A stretch of DNA of 64,000 nt from Amphimedon queenslandica (taxonomy: Eukaryota > Porifera > Demospongiae > Haplosclerida > Niphatidae): the NCBI RefSeq assembly GCF_000090795.2, contig NW_003546252.1, positions 277,507 through 341,506 of the forward strand. The letters run 5' to 3'. Shown here piece by piece: positions 32,701 through 43,155 of this stretch. The position numbers and the translations under genes were made by a program. Position 1 is the stretch's first letter. Every line of letters starts with the position of its first letter. The notes beneath the pieces are model-generated. The model made no database searches. It saw nothing but the letters and a program-made list of their open reading frames with translations, and was not told where the DNA came from.

Positions 32701-33210
32701 TAGAAATTAATCATAAGCCTGTTGACATTGTTCATAAAGGATCAAAAGTTTGTGTTAAAATTGAGCCAACTTCTGGTGATGCTCCTAAACTTTTTGGTCA
32801 CCATTTTGATTACGATGATCTTTTTGTGAGCAAAGTTTGTCACAAATATTTTTTCTTTTGCTTGTATCAGCTTTTTTAACTTTCTAACCTTCTTAATCAA
32901 TTTTGCGGGAGTCAATTGATGCTGTTAAGAAGTACTTCAGGGAGGATCTTCAGAAAGCTGACTGGCAGTTGATGATGGAACTTAAGAAATTGTTTCAAGT
33001 TTATTGACTCATGTACTGTTAACATATACATGTAATATTTCCTGTTTCTATTGCTATTGTTCTTGTAATAAATTGTGTCTTTGTATTTTACATTGTTACA
33101 TGAAATAGGATTGGTGCTATTTCTATAGAAACTTTGGCAGTATTACTGAACTGTTTTTCACTTGGAATAAATGAATCACTGGATTCTGCAATTCTTTGTG
33201 CAATTACCAT
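29770..33210 (+). pseudogene. Rearranged unprocessed eIF5B pseudogene (exons 14-23)
   Basis: This segment repeats eIF5B from the intron before exon 14 through the 3' flank, with introns retained, so it arose by DNA duplication and not by reverse transcription. Exon 14 is split by a 748-bp MITE (29920-30667). Exon 15 is present but inverted (about 30783-30889). Exon 16 and the first part of exon 17 are missing. Exons 17-23 follow in order, with an extra base in exon 18 (CTCGAATGATATC against CTCAATGATGTC), an inserted GCAT in exon 20 and a TGA for CGA in exon 20. Similarity extends past the stop codon into the polyadenylation region. It cannot make eIF5B. Confidence 0.9.
29920..30667. repeat. 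MITE inserted in the eIF5B pseudogene
   Basis: Ends AAAAAATCTTACATAAGATC and, inverted, ATCTTAAGTAAGATTTTTT. The interior is rich in further AAGATCTTA-type units (for example near 30380-30520). No coding capacity. Its position inside the copied exon 14 shows it arrived after the duplication, because the parent exon lacks it. Confidence 0.7.
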
Positions 33211-33966
33211 CTTAAATTACAAGTTGACTTTATAATTACATGCATTATGTATCTAATAACATTAGAAGTTGACTCACAGTTTCATCTAGGGTAACAAAAC
33301 TGATTGCATAAAGTCACCTTATGTGAAAGTGTCACAGTAAGACAGGTCATTGTTAGGGCGAGCCCCATTAAGATTAAAAAGCAAGAAATGTATCAGCTGA
33401 CTGGCACTGGTAGTCTTTAGTACTTTAAAGTTTAATAACCTAGAGTGACTACATGGATCTAGATATGTATGGCTTCCTCAGGCTGCCCCCTTAACGTCTT
33501 ACATTTTTATCTAGTGCAATAAAGTGGGAATCATTGCATCAATAACCATTATTAAAACTTATCGAAGAAAACTAAAAGTAAGTATTTTAATTCAGCAAAA
33601 AAGTAAACCAAAATAAAGCTATTATAATAACATTATACTACTGTTTAGCAGTACTTTTGAGAACAGGAACTACATGTAAAAAAAGTAAAGTCCAAAACTT
33701 ATCAAAGAGAAATGTTATGTATTATTCTACGAAAAATTAAATCAAAATAAAGTAATTACTAACATTTATTGATAAGACTTTTTTTACTAATGTTCAGCAG
33801 CACTTTTGGGAACAGGAACTACAAAAAAATAAAGTCACAATTAATTTTTAATTGCCTTACTATATGGATCTAGATCTTTAGCTAAGTCATAAAATTTTGA
33901 GTTTAACTCCTACAACTTTCTTGCAAGATCTCTTTTAGGCTCATTACTTGAATATTTTCTGCTCCA
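33211..33966. other. Intergenic, no supported gene
   Basis: AT-rich sequence without reading frames that match known proteins. A partial direct repeat is visible (TTTAGCAGTACTTTTGAGAACAGGAACTAC near 33645, matched near 33790 by CAGCAGCACTTTTGGGAACAGGAAC). Confidence 0.35.
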
Positions 33967-36440
33967 CTACATTACAATGGACAAGACTTGAATATCCTTA
34001 GAATCAAACTGCTTCAAACTTCTTGTATCAACCTCAAGACTTCTTGCAAGCTCAGAAACAACATCATGATCAGCATCATGAGACTTTGAAACCTCAGAAG
34101 CAATCCAAGCTATATCTTTGACTGATAAACCTTTAACATTTAATATATACATATAACAGATAAAACCTGTGCAATTATCTTTATTTTAACTCACAATTAT
34201 TGCGTTTGAAATGAGACGGAATGGGAAACTACAAAGTAAATGTAATTAATCTTTAACACAAGTAACTGAGCTTACTTTCAGTAACACATCATTCCATACT
34301 TTTAACTGTGTCCCACTGAACTTCATTTTACAAGCAGAGCACTGCAAAGTATCCACAGGAAGGATATGATGATAGCCTGTCGCAATATCATGAGCATTGT
34401 GCAGCTCACAACGACTACAGAGAACAATAAAATCAAATGATGTTTTGCCACCATCGATTTTCGAATTTTTTGCCATTTGGTAGCATACTGTTATTATCCC
34501 AGCACACACTTTTTCATCTGGATTGCTGACATGTATCTTGGTGGTTGGGCTGTGATGAACTAACGTAATAATGACATCTGATAAATTGCTCGCTTTTACT
34601 TCAATTTTTGTTTAGTGCAGGGCATCAGTATGGCATCAGTGAAAAATTTTAAAATGTGCGTAACAAAGAATGCTTGTTTGAAAATGTGAGACTTGTCAAT
34701 GCTTGTTATAACATGCAATGCTTCAGCGTCAACTTCTACTATCTTTTCACCGGTACGAGTGAGTGGCACAAAATAGTAGACTTTAGCATAATCAAGATTT
34801 GATAGATCTATTGATTCAGCTCTGACTTGTACAGCCAAGTGTACGACCGCTAATGCATCCATATATGCTTTCCAGTACTTGCGAAGGTGTTCATTGCCAA
34901 CTTCTTTGCAAAACTCTTCTGATATAATTCCATACTGGAGTGTTGGATATTTGTCGAAGCTGCTCTTCAAAGAATTTAAAAAAGCATCTAGTGCTCTCAA
35001 AATCCAATCGGTTTGACTACAACATATTCGTAATCTGAATCGACAATACTTAGATCAAAAATGCTGCCAAACGACATGTAAAACATTGAGAAATCTTTTA
35101 AGGACTCAATACTTATGCCACATTTCTTTGCCATGTCGAGTAGCCGTTTTTTGGATACAATTTGCTCAAGACCAAAATAAAATAGGCTACGAAGAAAGAC
35201 CCATGCAATTGGAATTTCTACATAGGGTGTCTCACACATAACTTGTTGAAACTTTTTAAATAAATGCAGCGAGTTTTCGTCAGAAATGATGCCTTTTGCA
35301 TTTATTGTTTCAAACTTTTGATCAATTATTGAAGAAACTTAACATGCTCCGCCACTTGCAACATTTTATGTTTTAAAGTATTTACAAGAGATTGAAGGTC
35401 GTCTTCTTTCTCGTGTGCAGCAAAAAACCATGCAGGAACTTTCTCTGGGTCTTGTTCCCATGCTTAGCCTGCTAGTACGAATCAAGTAATGCAATCAAGG
35501 TCGCCATTTCATAAGATCTTGAATATTTTCTTCATTTTGTGGCTCTGATAGTTGGCGCTCAAATGGAGGAAGTGGCTGATGAAGCTCATCTAGATCTCTG
35601 TTAATATTAAGAAAAAGCCACATGTGACTGTTGTAGAGGTGCCCGATAAGTCCACTGAGAAAATGAAAGACAGCTTTATTGATCGCCAAATCCCAAATGT
35701 TAATGAGAGCAATACCTTCTGGCAGTGTTTCCTTGAAGTGCTTTGCATATTTCTTTTCTTCCGCACGTGGCTTGTACTTATCTTTAAGATAATATAAAAA
35801 GCGTTGAAGTATTTGATCAAACTCTTTATCACCAAAACTAGATGCAGAATCACTCTCTACATCAAAATTTGGGATATTTCCACGCTCTATAAGCTTACTA
35901 AAAGCAGATAGAAAACTGAAAGCACAGCTGGAATTTTTTGTAACTTCGGTTATAACAGGATGTCGTAAACAGTGAAAACCACATGCTACCAATTCGAAAT
36001 ATGAAATGCCAGCTGCCTTATTATCTTTTTCATGCTTTGGAGTCATTGTATCCAAATCTTCATTTGCATCAACGTAACAATCAAGTAGGTGTCAAACAGC
36101 TTTTGTCTTACCACTTTGTGGTAGCCCACTAAATGCTATCAAGATGGGGCGTATTTTTGTTTTATTTTGCTGGTCCACTATCAAATCTTTTAGATTATCA
36201 GGATTAATGCGAACTTGTTTGGGTACAATATCTATGAGTTTTGAAAAAAAATAAAAACTTCATTGTATGTAAGCATGTACCTTGCTTGGAAGGAGAGGTG
36301 GGTAGTGACTCTGATTTTTCTATTAGAGGTCCACGATCATTTGCTGGAATACTAATTGCTGCATTAACTGAATTTTCAAACACCAACTCAGAATCAAATC
36401 CATTATCTTTTGACAGCTCAGGAGTAAGATATTTTGCCAT
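33967..36440 (-). pseudogene. Decayed paralogue of the P-loop/winged-helix/death-domain gene
   Basis: The minus strand carries, in order, the same parts as the intact gene at 37077-40761: an N-terminal exon (MAKYLTPELS..., 36440), the P-loop exon, the region ending in DLMKWRP (35495), a winged-helix-like part (IPIAWVFLRSLFYFGLE, about 35210), later alpha/beta sequence (34600-35000), a Cys-pair segment (34246-34509) and a short death-domain tail (33967-34152). Here the P-loop is a proper GLPQSGKT (about 36104-36132), but an in-frame TGA follows six codons later at 36092-36094, and further frame breaks occur around 34990 and 35240-35500. It is a tandem duplicate that has lost function, or possibly an assembly-damaged gene. 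Confidence 0.75.
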
Positions 36441-37076
36441 TTTCAGAGTTGTTAACTGCTTAAAGTTTTATGAATATATTTATGTGGATCTAAGCTCATG
36501 TAGTGATCAGTAGGATGTGGTTACAAAGATGTCCTTAAATCCACCCATTTAACTTTATTCATGCCCTTCAGTTAATACTTTTTTGATTGTAGTCATGCCC
36601 TCAAATCCAACCTTCATAAGGGTGGATTTAAGGGTAGATATGTCACTAAATCCTATTATTTTTTAATAACTAAGAATTAGATTATAAAAAACATAACACA
36701 GAAATTGACAATGATATTCTTGTTACAATTCAAAAAATGACAATGGTTGAAGTAATATGAGATCCATGAGAATAAAATTAAACAAAAGACAGTAGTATTG
36801 TGTGATGTTTACATACATTTGTAAATGAGGAACTTGATGCATGTAGTCTTAAAAGTTATTTTCAATTGATGTACATGTACAAGGGCTATGAAAATTCTTA
36901 ATAAAAATGAACAAGCTCAATTTGGTACAAATTTTACTAAAAAATTTTGTCTGTAAATTCTATAGTGTGCAGTTAAATCAGATACAGCTGTGATGCATTG
37001 AATGTGTTAATAAGTTTTTGACTGCCCAACTAAAAAATTAAAAAAGCATTATGTACATTATGCAGCTTCTAAGGTA

Positions 37077-40000
37077 TTATTGCTTACCATAAATGTCCAA
37101 TTTTTTTGCAAGTTTTAAAAAGAATTTTGTAACTTCAAATTCCTGATGAGATTCATGACTTATTTCCAACAGTTTCCTTGCTAAGACCCTTCGTGGTCCT
37201 TCATCCAATTGCTTTTGTAAACGGTTTACAGCTGCAGTAGATTCCTCTTCTTGCTTTTCCCTAACAAAAACTTTTTCCCACTCCAAGAGCATTTGTATTA
37301 CAAGTTTTCCTCCATGAAGCCCTTTAAACTTAGAATCTTCCATTTTGTATCCTAATGCTTTGGCAAAATAAGAAATAAACTGTGAATTTGCAGATAATTC
37401 TTCGGCAATCAAATGAAAATGATGAATTGTAAAATCTAAAAACAGGATGTAAAAGTAACTTTTGCTTATACACATGCATATACCTTCAATAATCTGATGC
37501 TCCATGGGAATAATGAACTATAGCAATTAATAATTAGTATAATTATTGTCATAGCTCATGATAATTTACTTACTTCAATTAACACCTTGTTCCACATTTT
37601 CAAATTCTCATTACTTCTGCATGCATCAGCGCATTTTTTACATGCTATTTTTTCATTAGGCAAAATATGAGTGTGGCATGATAAAATAGAACTTGGTGAA
37701 ATATCACTATCAATTTCTTTGCAACAGATTATGACAAACTTGTACTTCACTTTCTCTGTACTGGGACGTTCAGTAACTGCTTTGCAGGCATTTAGAACAC
37801 TCCTGTAAACAGCTTCATTCGGCTTGCTGATTTTCAGCATATTGGCTGGGCTAAATGAAACAAACTCAATTGTCGTATCTGTCTCATTATCATGAATTAT
37901 TGACTTATTTGACTCAAAACATGGTATTAGTTTAGCTGTAACACGAGACGACAGTATGTAATGCACAATCTGTGCTTGCTTGTTGATGATAGGAGAGTCG
38001 ATGCTCGTGATGAAATAAATAGCATTTAAATCCACCGATGTATGAACTTCATGACCATTCTGTCTTCTCATTTGTGGGACATAATAAATGGAATCAGTGC
38101 GAGGGCAATCACTTAAGTGTTTCGCTTCAAAAGAGCTCTCAATGGAGCCACTTACTTTAACAGCAAGTCCAACAGAAGTAAGTGCATCCATACAATCAGA
38201 GCATTCTATTTCAAATAATTTGTTGCACAATTTTTCTGAGACAATGCCAGACTTCATCATTGGATATTGGTCGTACACGCTTGATTCTGGCTGAAGAACT
38301 TTATCAAGTAATCTTAAAAACTCAATCGGCAATAGAACAATTAATTTATGATCAGGATTGATGAAACTAAAATCGATAATGCTACCATAAGACATGTAGA
38401 AACGACAGAAATCTTCAAAAGAATCTCCAATTATTCCGACAGATTTAGCTTTAGCTTCAAGTGCGCTTTTAGAAATAATTACTTTTTCTCTCTGCTGATA
38501 AAAGAGGCTACGTAAAAAGAGCCATGAAAGTGGTATTTCCGTATACGATGCTTTACATATCAACTGATAAAATTTTTGGTACAGATGCTGTGATTGATCA
38601 TCTGGAAATTCAGATTCGCTTAAATTAATTGCTTGAATTTTTTCATCCAGAAGATCATACACACCAACTTTCCGTGCTTCTTCCTTTACAATATCTTCCA
38701 GCTCTTTTACTTTTGCCTTTAACTTTCCATTGAACATATCATCATGCCTTGCAAACACTGTACAGCAGCCATCACGGTCAGATCCACTTTCACCACCATG
38801 ACTTATTTTACTGGAACGAAGCAAGTAATGAAGACGAGGGCGCCATTTTGGAATTTGCAATTTTTCACTTGGACAATGTTCAGGAGGGCAATCATATTGA
38901 TCCATGTCTCGTTCTATGTCAAGGAAAAGCCAAGTACTGCTACAATAGAGGTGGCCAGATAGGGCCATAAGACATGAAAGAGTTGTGGTATTAATTGAAA
39001 CATTCCAAATGTTGATCAGTGACGTGCCACTTGGCAGTTTCTTCAGGTGATTGGCAAATTCATTTTCTTTTTCTGTAAGCTCTGCTTTTCCATCAATATG
39101 CTCATATTGCGATATGTGCTGAAACAGATACTCAAGATGCCCCTGTAATGAAGCATCATCGAAAAAAAATGGATCACTTCTTGATCCTTGCTTTTTGGCT
39201 ACTGTTACAGTAGGTTGTGGCATTCTACTTTCCTGAGTGATCCTTTTCTTAAAAGCAGACATTATGCCAAATGAACAGCTAAACTCGTTTGTTATTTCGA
39301 CAATTTGAAGGCGATGAAGACCAACTGCTACAAGTTCATAATATGTGATAGATTTTGCTTTCTTTGGTGTATAATTCTTACGTGACATAGGCAAGTATGG
39401 ACTCTTTTCAACATGATGCTTTAGCAAGTGAGAAATGGCATCACTGTCGCCAGAATCAGGTAAGCCAGTAACTGCCAGCAAAATGGGACGAACTTTGACT
39501 TTGTTTTCTTGGTTTAGTATCATTTCTTTTAAGTTACCAATATTAAATGGGACTCCTATTTGTTAAAAACAGTAATGAAAGTAATAACATTTGTTTTAAC
39601 CATAATAATTTTAGGGCATGACTTATAGATTTTTTGTACCATGGCCCTCATGGTCTTAGTTGTAGCCAAAGGTTTTTGTTAACATTAAATCTCAAATACA
39701 TCGTTTTGGTTTTTCTGTGATCAAATCATGTTAATAAACAAAATGGGAAACTATTTGTGATATGGGCACTAAAATTACATAATAACATACACTGTTAACC
39801 AGCAGCCATTTTTAACATATATTTACCGTATAAACACCTGGTCCAAATAAACATCTGTCATAAATATATTCTAGCTATAGATATGCATATTTCTACCAAA
39901 AATAATGCTCCATTGTTTGGATAACTCCAAAGTGCTTATTAATTAGAGCCTGGTTTGACTTGCTCAGAGTTAAGAGTTCTGTCCCGCTCGAAAAAACTTT

Positions 40001-40761
40001 TTAATTTTTTTCAATGAATTTTTTGCTGCTAAGAAATAAACACCCTGGTGTTTAATTGGTAAAATACGGTATTTTATGGATAATAAATTTTACAAATTTC
40101 ATAAATCCTTACAATTCGTAAAATTAAACTTTGTACGGAAAAATTTTTGTTTGACGAAAATTTTAACAGCAATAATTTTGTTCTACATGGGTAGTGTGTG
40201 GATTTATAACAGAAATGACAAATTTTATTGACAAAATTATTCTTAACAAGAAATTAAGATTTTGAACTGACAAAAATTTGGAGTTATATGGTATTTTTTA
40301 AATGGGATGCGTCCAAAATGAGATACAAATAAAAATCATTAGCATAAAATATCAATATTAGGATATCATTAATCTTGTTTATGTAGATCTATTTATAGTT
40401 GTTCCCGTTCACTCAGTAGTAAACAATGAAACCACTGTTGATATAGAATAGTACAATACACAACACAAACCATGCATACAACTTATAAAATTCTACCTGT
40501 GATTTCCGTGCCAGATGTAGAATCGGTAGCAGTACTCTGTTCTTCATAGAGATTTCGAGGGATGCGAAGTATTTTGGTCAACTTTGCGGTCTCGCTCCTC
40601 CCAGGAATAACCAATTCGCTTTGTCTTTCTCTTTCATCGTGGACTTCTACACAAAGGTCATTCACAGGAAGTTGAACTTCATTTGGAGCTATGGAAGAGT
40701 CAGACATCGTTACTTGAACTTGATTTTCCTTGGCAGTTGAGAAGAAAGGATGAGTCATCAT
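37077..40761 (-). CDS. P-loop/winged-helix protein with C-terminal death domain
   Basis: Four exons (40761-40497, 39555-37574, 37517-37484, 37435-37077) give 879 residues. After an 88-residue tail comes a Ras/Roco-like P-loop region: PILLAVTGLPDSGDSD (about 113-128) where the Walker lysine is replaced by Asp, a switch-like INIWNVSIN stretch, and a WLFLDIERDMD strand. A winged-helix-like part follows (LSWLFLRSLFYQQ, then FCRFYMSYGSIIDFSF), reminiscent of COR or STAND proteins. A likely metal-binding segment CHTHILPNEKIACKKC comes next, and a death-fold domain (about 765-830, EDFTIHHFHLIAEELS onward) near the end. The nucleotide site looks degenerate, unlike in the neighbouring decayed copy. 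The family has no name I can give; an innate-immune or cell-death adaptor role is inferred. A GGTAAG donor just before the stop leaves room for further exons. Confidence 0.7.
39824..40071. repeat. TACCGTATA-ended MITE in intron 1
   Basis: Left end TACCGTATAAACACCTGG and right end near TACGGTA, with inner CAAATAAACA/AAATAAACACC motifs; about 248 bp. The ends resemble the TACCGTATAG family but the inner sequence differs. Confidence 0.45.
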
Positions 40762-41085
40762 GTCCCGTACGCGTAAATAACGTACATAGGAGGGGCCGCA
40801 AGGCTGTTGTTAATTTTATAATAGTTCATTGTAATGACGTAAAAGGATATTTTTGCTGCAAGACATAAATGAATGCATGCTGCAGTACTGGCAATACAGC
40901 TTAAATATCTTAAAATTCTGCTGAAAAATCAAAACAATAGCATCTGCATTTTGTTATACTCATCTCTTGTGACACAAACGGCTTAGCGAAAAGTTATCGG
41001 TGAAAAAGGACTATAAAAATTTTTAAAAATTAAAGTTCAAACAATAGTAAAATAAATGTATCTTCATCTCATCTCTTTCATTTCC
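40762..41085. other. Intergenic between two minus-strand genes
   Basis: 324 bp that should contain the promoter of the death-domain gene (starting at 40761) and the 3' end of the MACPF-like gene. No specific motif is recognised. Confidence 0.4.
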
Positions 41086-42963
41086 TTATTTTATTTCTGT
41101 CATTTCCAATCCCTCACTAGAAAAAGTAGTGGCAGCCATTGTTGCTTGTGGTATTGGATCTACTCCAGAAGTTTGCTCGTCTTCTTCAACACGCAAAGGA
41201 ATCGGCAACAGCTGAAACAGCATAAAAACATTGTTACCATCATGATGCTTAGTACTGCTAGTACAAGCAGTTCTGTATTCTCTAGTCTGGTGGTTATGAC
41301 GCCTTAGCCTTAATGACACATAGCCATCACGACGATAATCCCTCCTGGAGCAATTAATGTAAAACATGTCCCCACCACTCGTCCATTCGCTTAGTGGAAC
41401 AGGTAACTGGTGCTTCTTTTGCGACACAATACGACTGTGTAATACAAAACGAGATGTCGAGTCAGAGACAGTATCCTGTACAGATAAAGGACCAGAATTA
41501 TTTCCAAAAAGGTTTAATGGAGCATTAAGATACATTATCACTTTTGATTTATTAGACTCCGAGAACACTGATTGACGCCTTCCATGAGATTGTTCTGCCT
41601 CAGACTCACTGACTGGCTTGTAGTATCCAATGAGAAACTCATTCGTCTTCCCAGCTCTGTCATTTGGAATTATATAAAACTCAGAAGCATCTCGCATGAC
41701 AGAAGTACCAACAACAGAGTATCTTGGACCAACTTGAAGAAAGAGGCCCGATCCACAAGATATCAGAAATGGACCATCTAAACATACATGTAAATAAAAA
41801 CATGTGAAATGATTTGCATTTTAAATAAATCAAAAACTACATGTACGAATGTACTTTGCATGCAAATCCTTACCACTTCTGTCACTCTGTGACTCCACAA
41901 AATGAAACAATGCTTTTTCCATCTGATCACGCAAATATTTTGTCTTGACGAGTGCAGCAATTGGATTTATAGATACATTCACTACTGCTTCACCATATGA
42001 TCCTCTAACGACTCTGTCATCTTTTGAGATAATACCAATTTTTTTCAAATCCGATGCTTTTCGCTTTTTCTTATAGGTATAGCTCTGCTGTGTCACTGCA
42101 CTGGCCAATTTATCAATACCAAATGATCCTGCTATGCTGACAGCATTTTGATATTCATCTTCAGTAAAGACACGATACTCAGCAGCACCTAGCTCAATAG
42201 CACTGACATAATGTGTGATACGAAAGTGAGTGACAAACTCCATGCATGCTTCTTTTATCAAGTGATGGTCTTCTCTACGATTTTCCTTGATAACAAAAAT
42301 GAGATCCTTAAGTGGACACTTATTATTAGTGTCAGCAACGCTGCTAGGTAGTGTCAATCTTTCAACTGCTTTTCCATCGACCTCTTCTTCCCAGCTGTTT
42401 TTTAATTTATCCATTATCCAGTGTGCCAATCTCTGCTCAAATGTCCAGAGGTTTTGAATGGTACCATCACTTGCTTCATTTTCATCAACAGGAAGTACCG
42501 AATCTCCAAAAGGAATGTCATCGAAGTTATCCCGAAAGGAGATGGTTCGATTAATGACTTTCCTTCCTATAGCTCTCCTGGAAGCGTGAATACTCCTCGA
42601 AAGTTCTGCATCGGTTCCAATGGTCAGAGGGCTTTTGGGAACAAGAATAGAAGTCTTTATTTTAGTCTGCTGTGTCTGGACACTCGATATTTCTCGTTCG
42701 TAGCTCTGTACTGCTCCTCCCTCTTCAGTACCCAGTATGTTGTCATATGTCACCCTCCTTACTTGAAAGGATGTCTTATTGAGCCATGGTGTCGGATCAG
42801 TACCATCGATTCCTCTACCAAGTCCCAGGTCAACATATCGATATATTTCATCACTGGAATGAACTGGAGGGACTTTCATTATTTTCTCACTGTATTCTTC
42901 ATCTTTTGTCTGCTTGTCACTATCAGCTTGTTTGTTGTCCTCAGTCGATGGTGCTTCAGCCAT
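41086..42963 (-). CDS. MACPF-like (perforin-like) protein
   Basis: Two exons (42963-41874 and 41777-41086) give 593 residues in an unbroken frame. Residues about 240-300 contain ACMEFVTHFRITHYVSAIEL followed by GAAEY, resembling the MACPF signature (Tyr/Phe-Gly-Thr-His-Tyr, then a Gly pair), with the first Gly replaced. The N-terminal DLGLGRGIDGTDPTPW motif also appears conserved and not low-complexity. The second exon is rich in beta structure (FLISCGSGLFLQVG, EFYIIPNDR, FVLHSRIV, DMFYINCS), suggesting a beta-trefoil-like C-terminal domain. No signal peptide is obvious at the chosen start, so it may act inside the cell. A membrane-binding or defence role is inferred from family resemblance only. 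Its start lies 192 bp from CHM on the other strand. Confidence 0.55.
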
Positions 42964-43155
42964 TCTACTTACAGTAGTCTGCAGTCGAACAAAAACAAAA
43001 CTAGGCTTGAGTGAGTTCGAGGCCTAAGTCTTAGACTACGATGAAAGGTATTGAAGAAGACGAGCGAGGCAAAGGTTGCAAGGGGCAACGTTCAAGTTGA
43101 AAGTTGAACGTCGTCGAGGCAGCAAAAGGGTGTGGTTTGGGCGGGGAAAGAGAAG
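42964..43155. promoter_or_regulatory. Compact bidirectional promoter (MACPF-like / CHM)
   Basis: Only 192 bp separate the divergent start codons, so both 5' untranslated regions and promoters must lie here or overlap. No TATA box is evident. Inference from spacing. Confidence 0.5.

Noticed and set aside
42351-43014. Long plus-strand frames opposite the MACPF-like exon
   Set aside because: Antisense shadow of a coherent minus-strand coding exon; no homology of its own.
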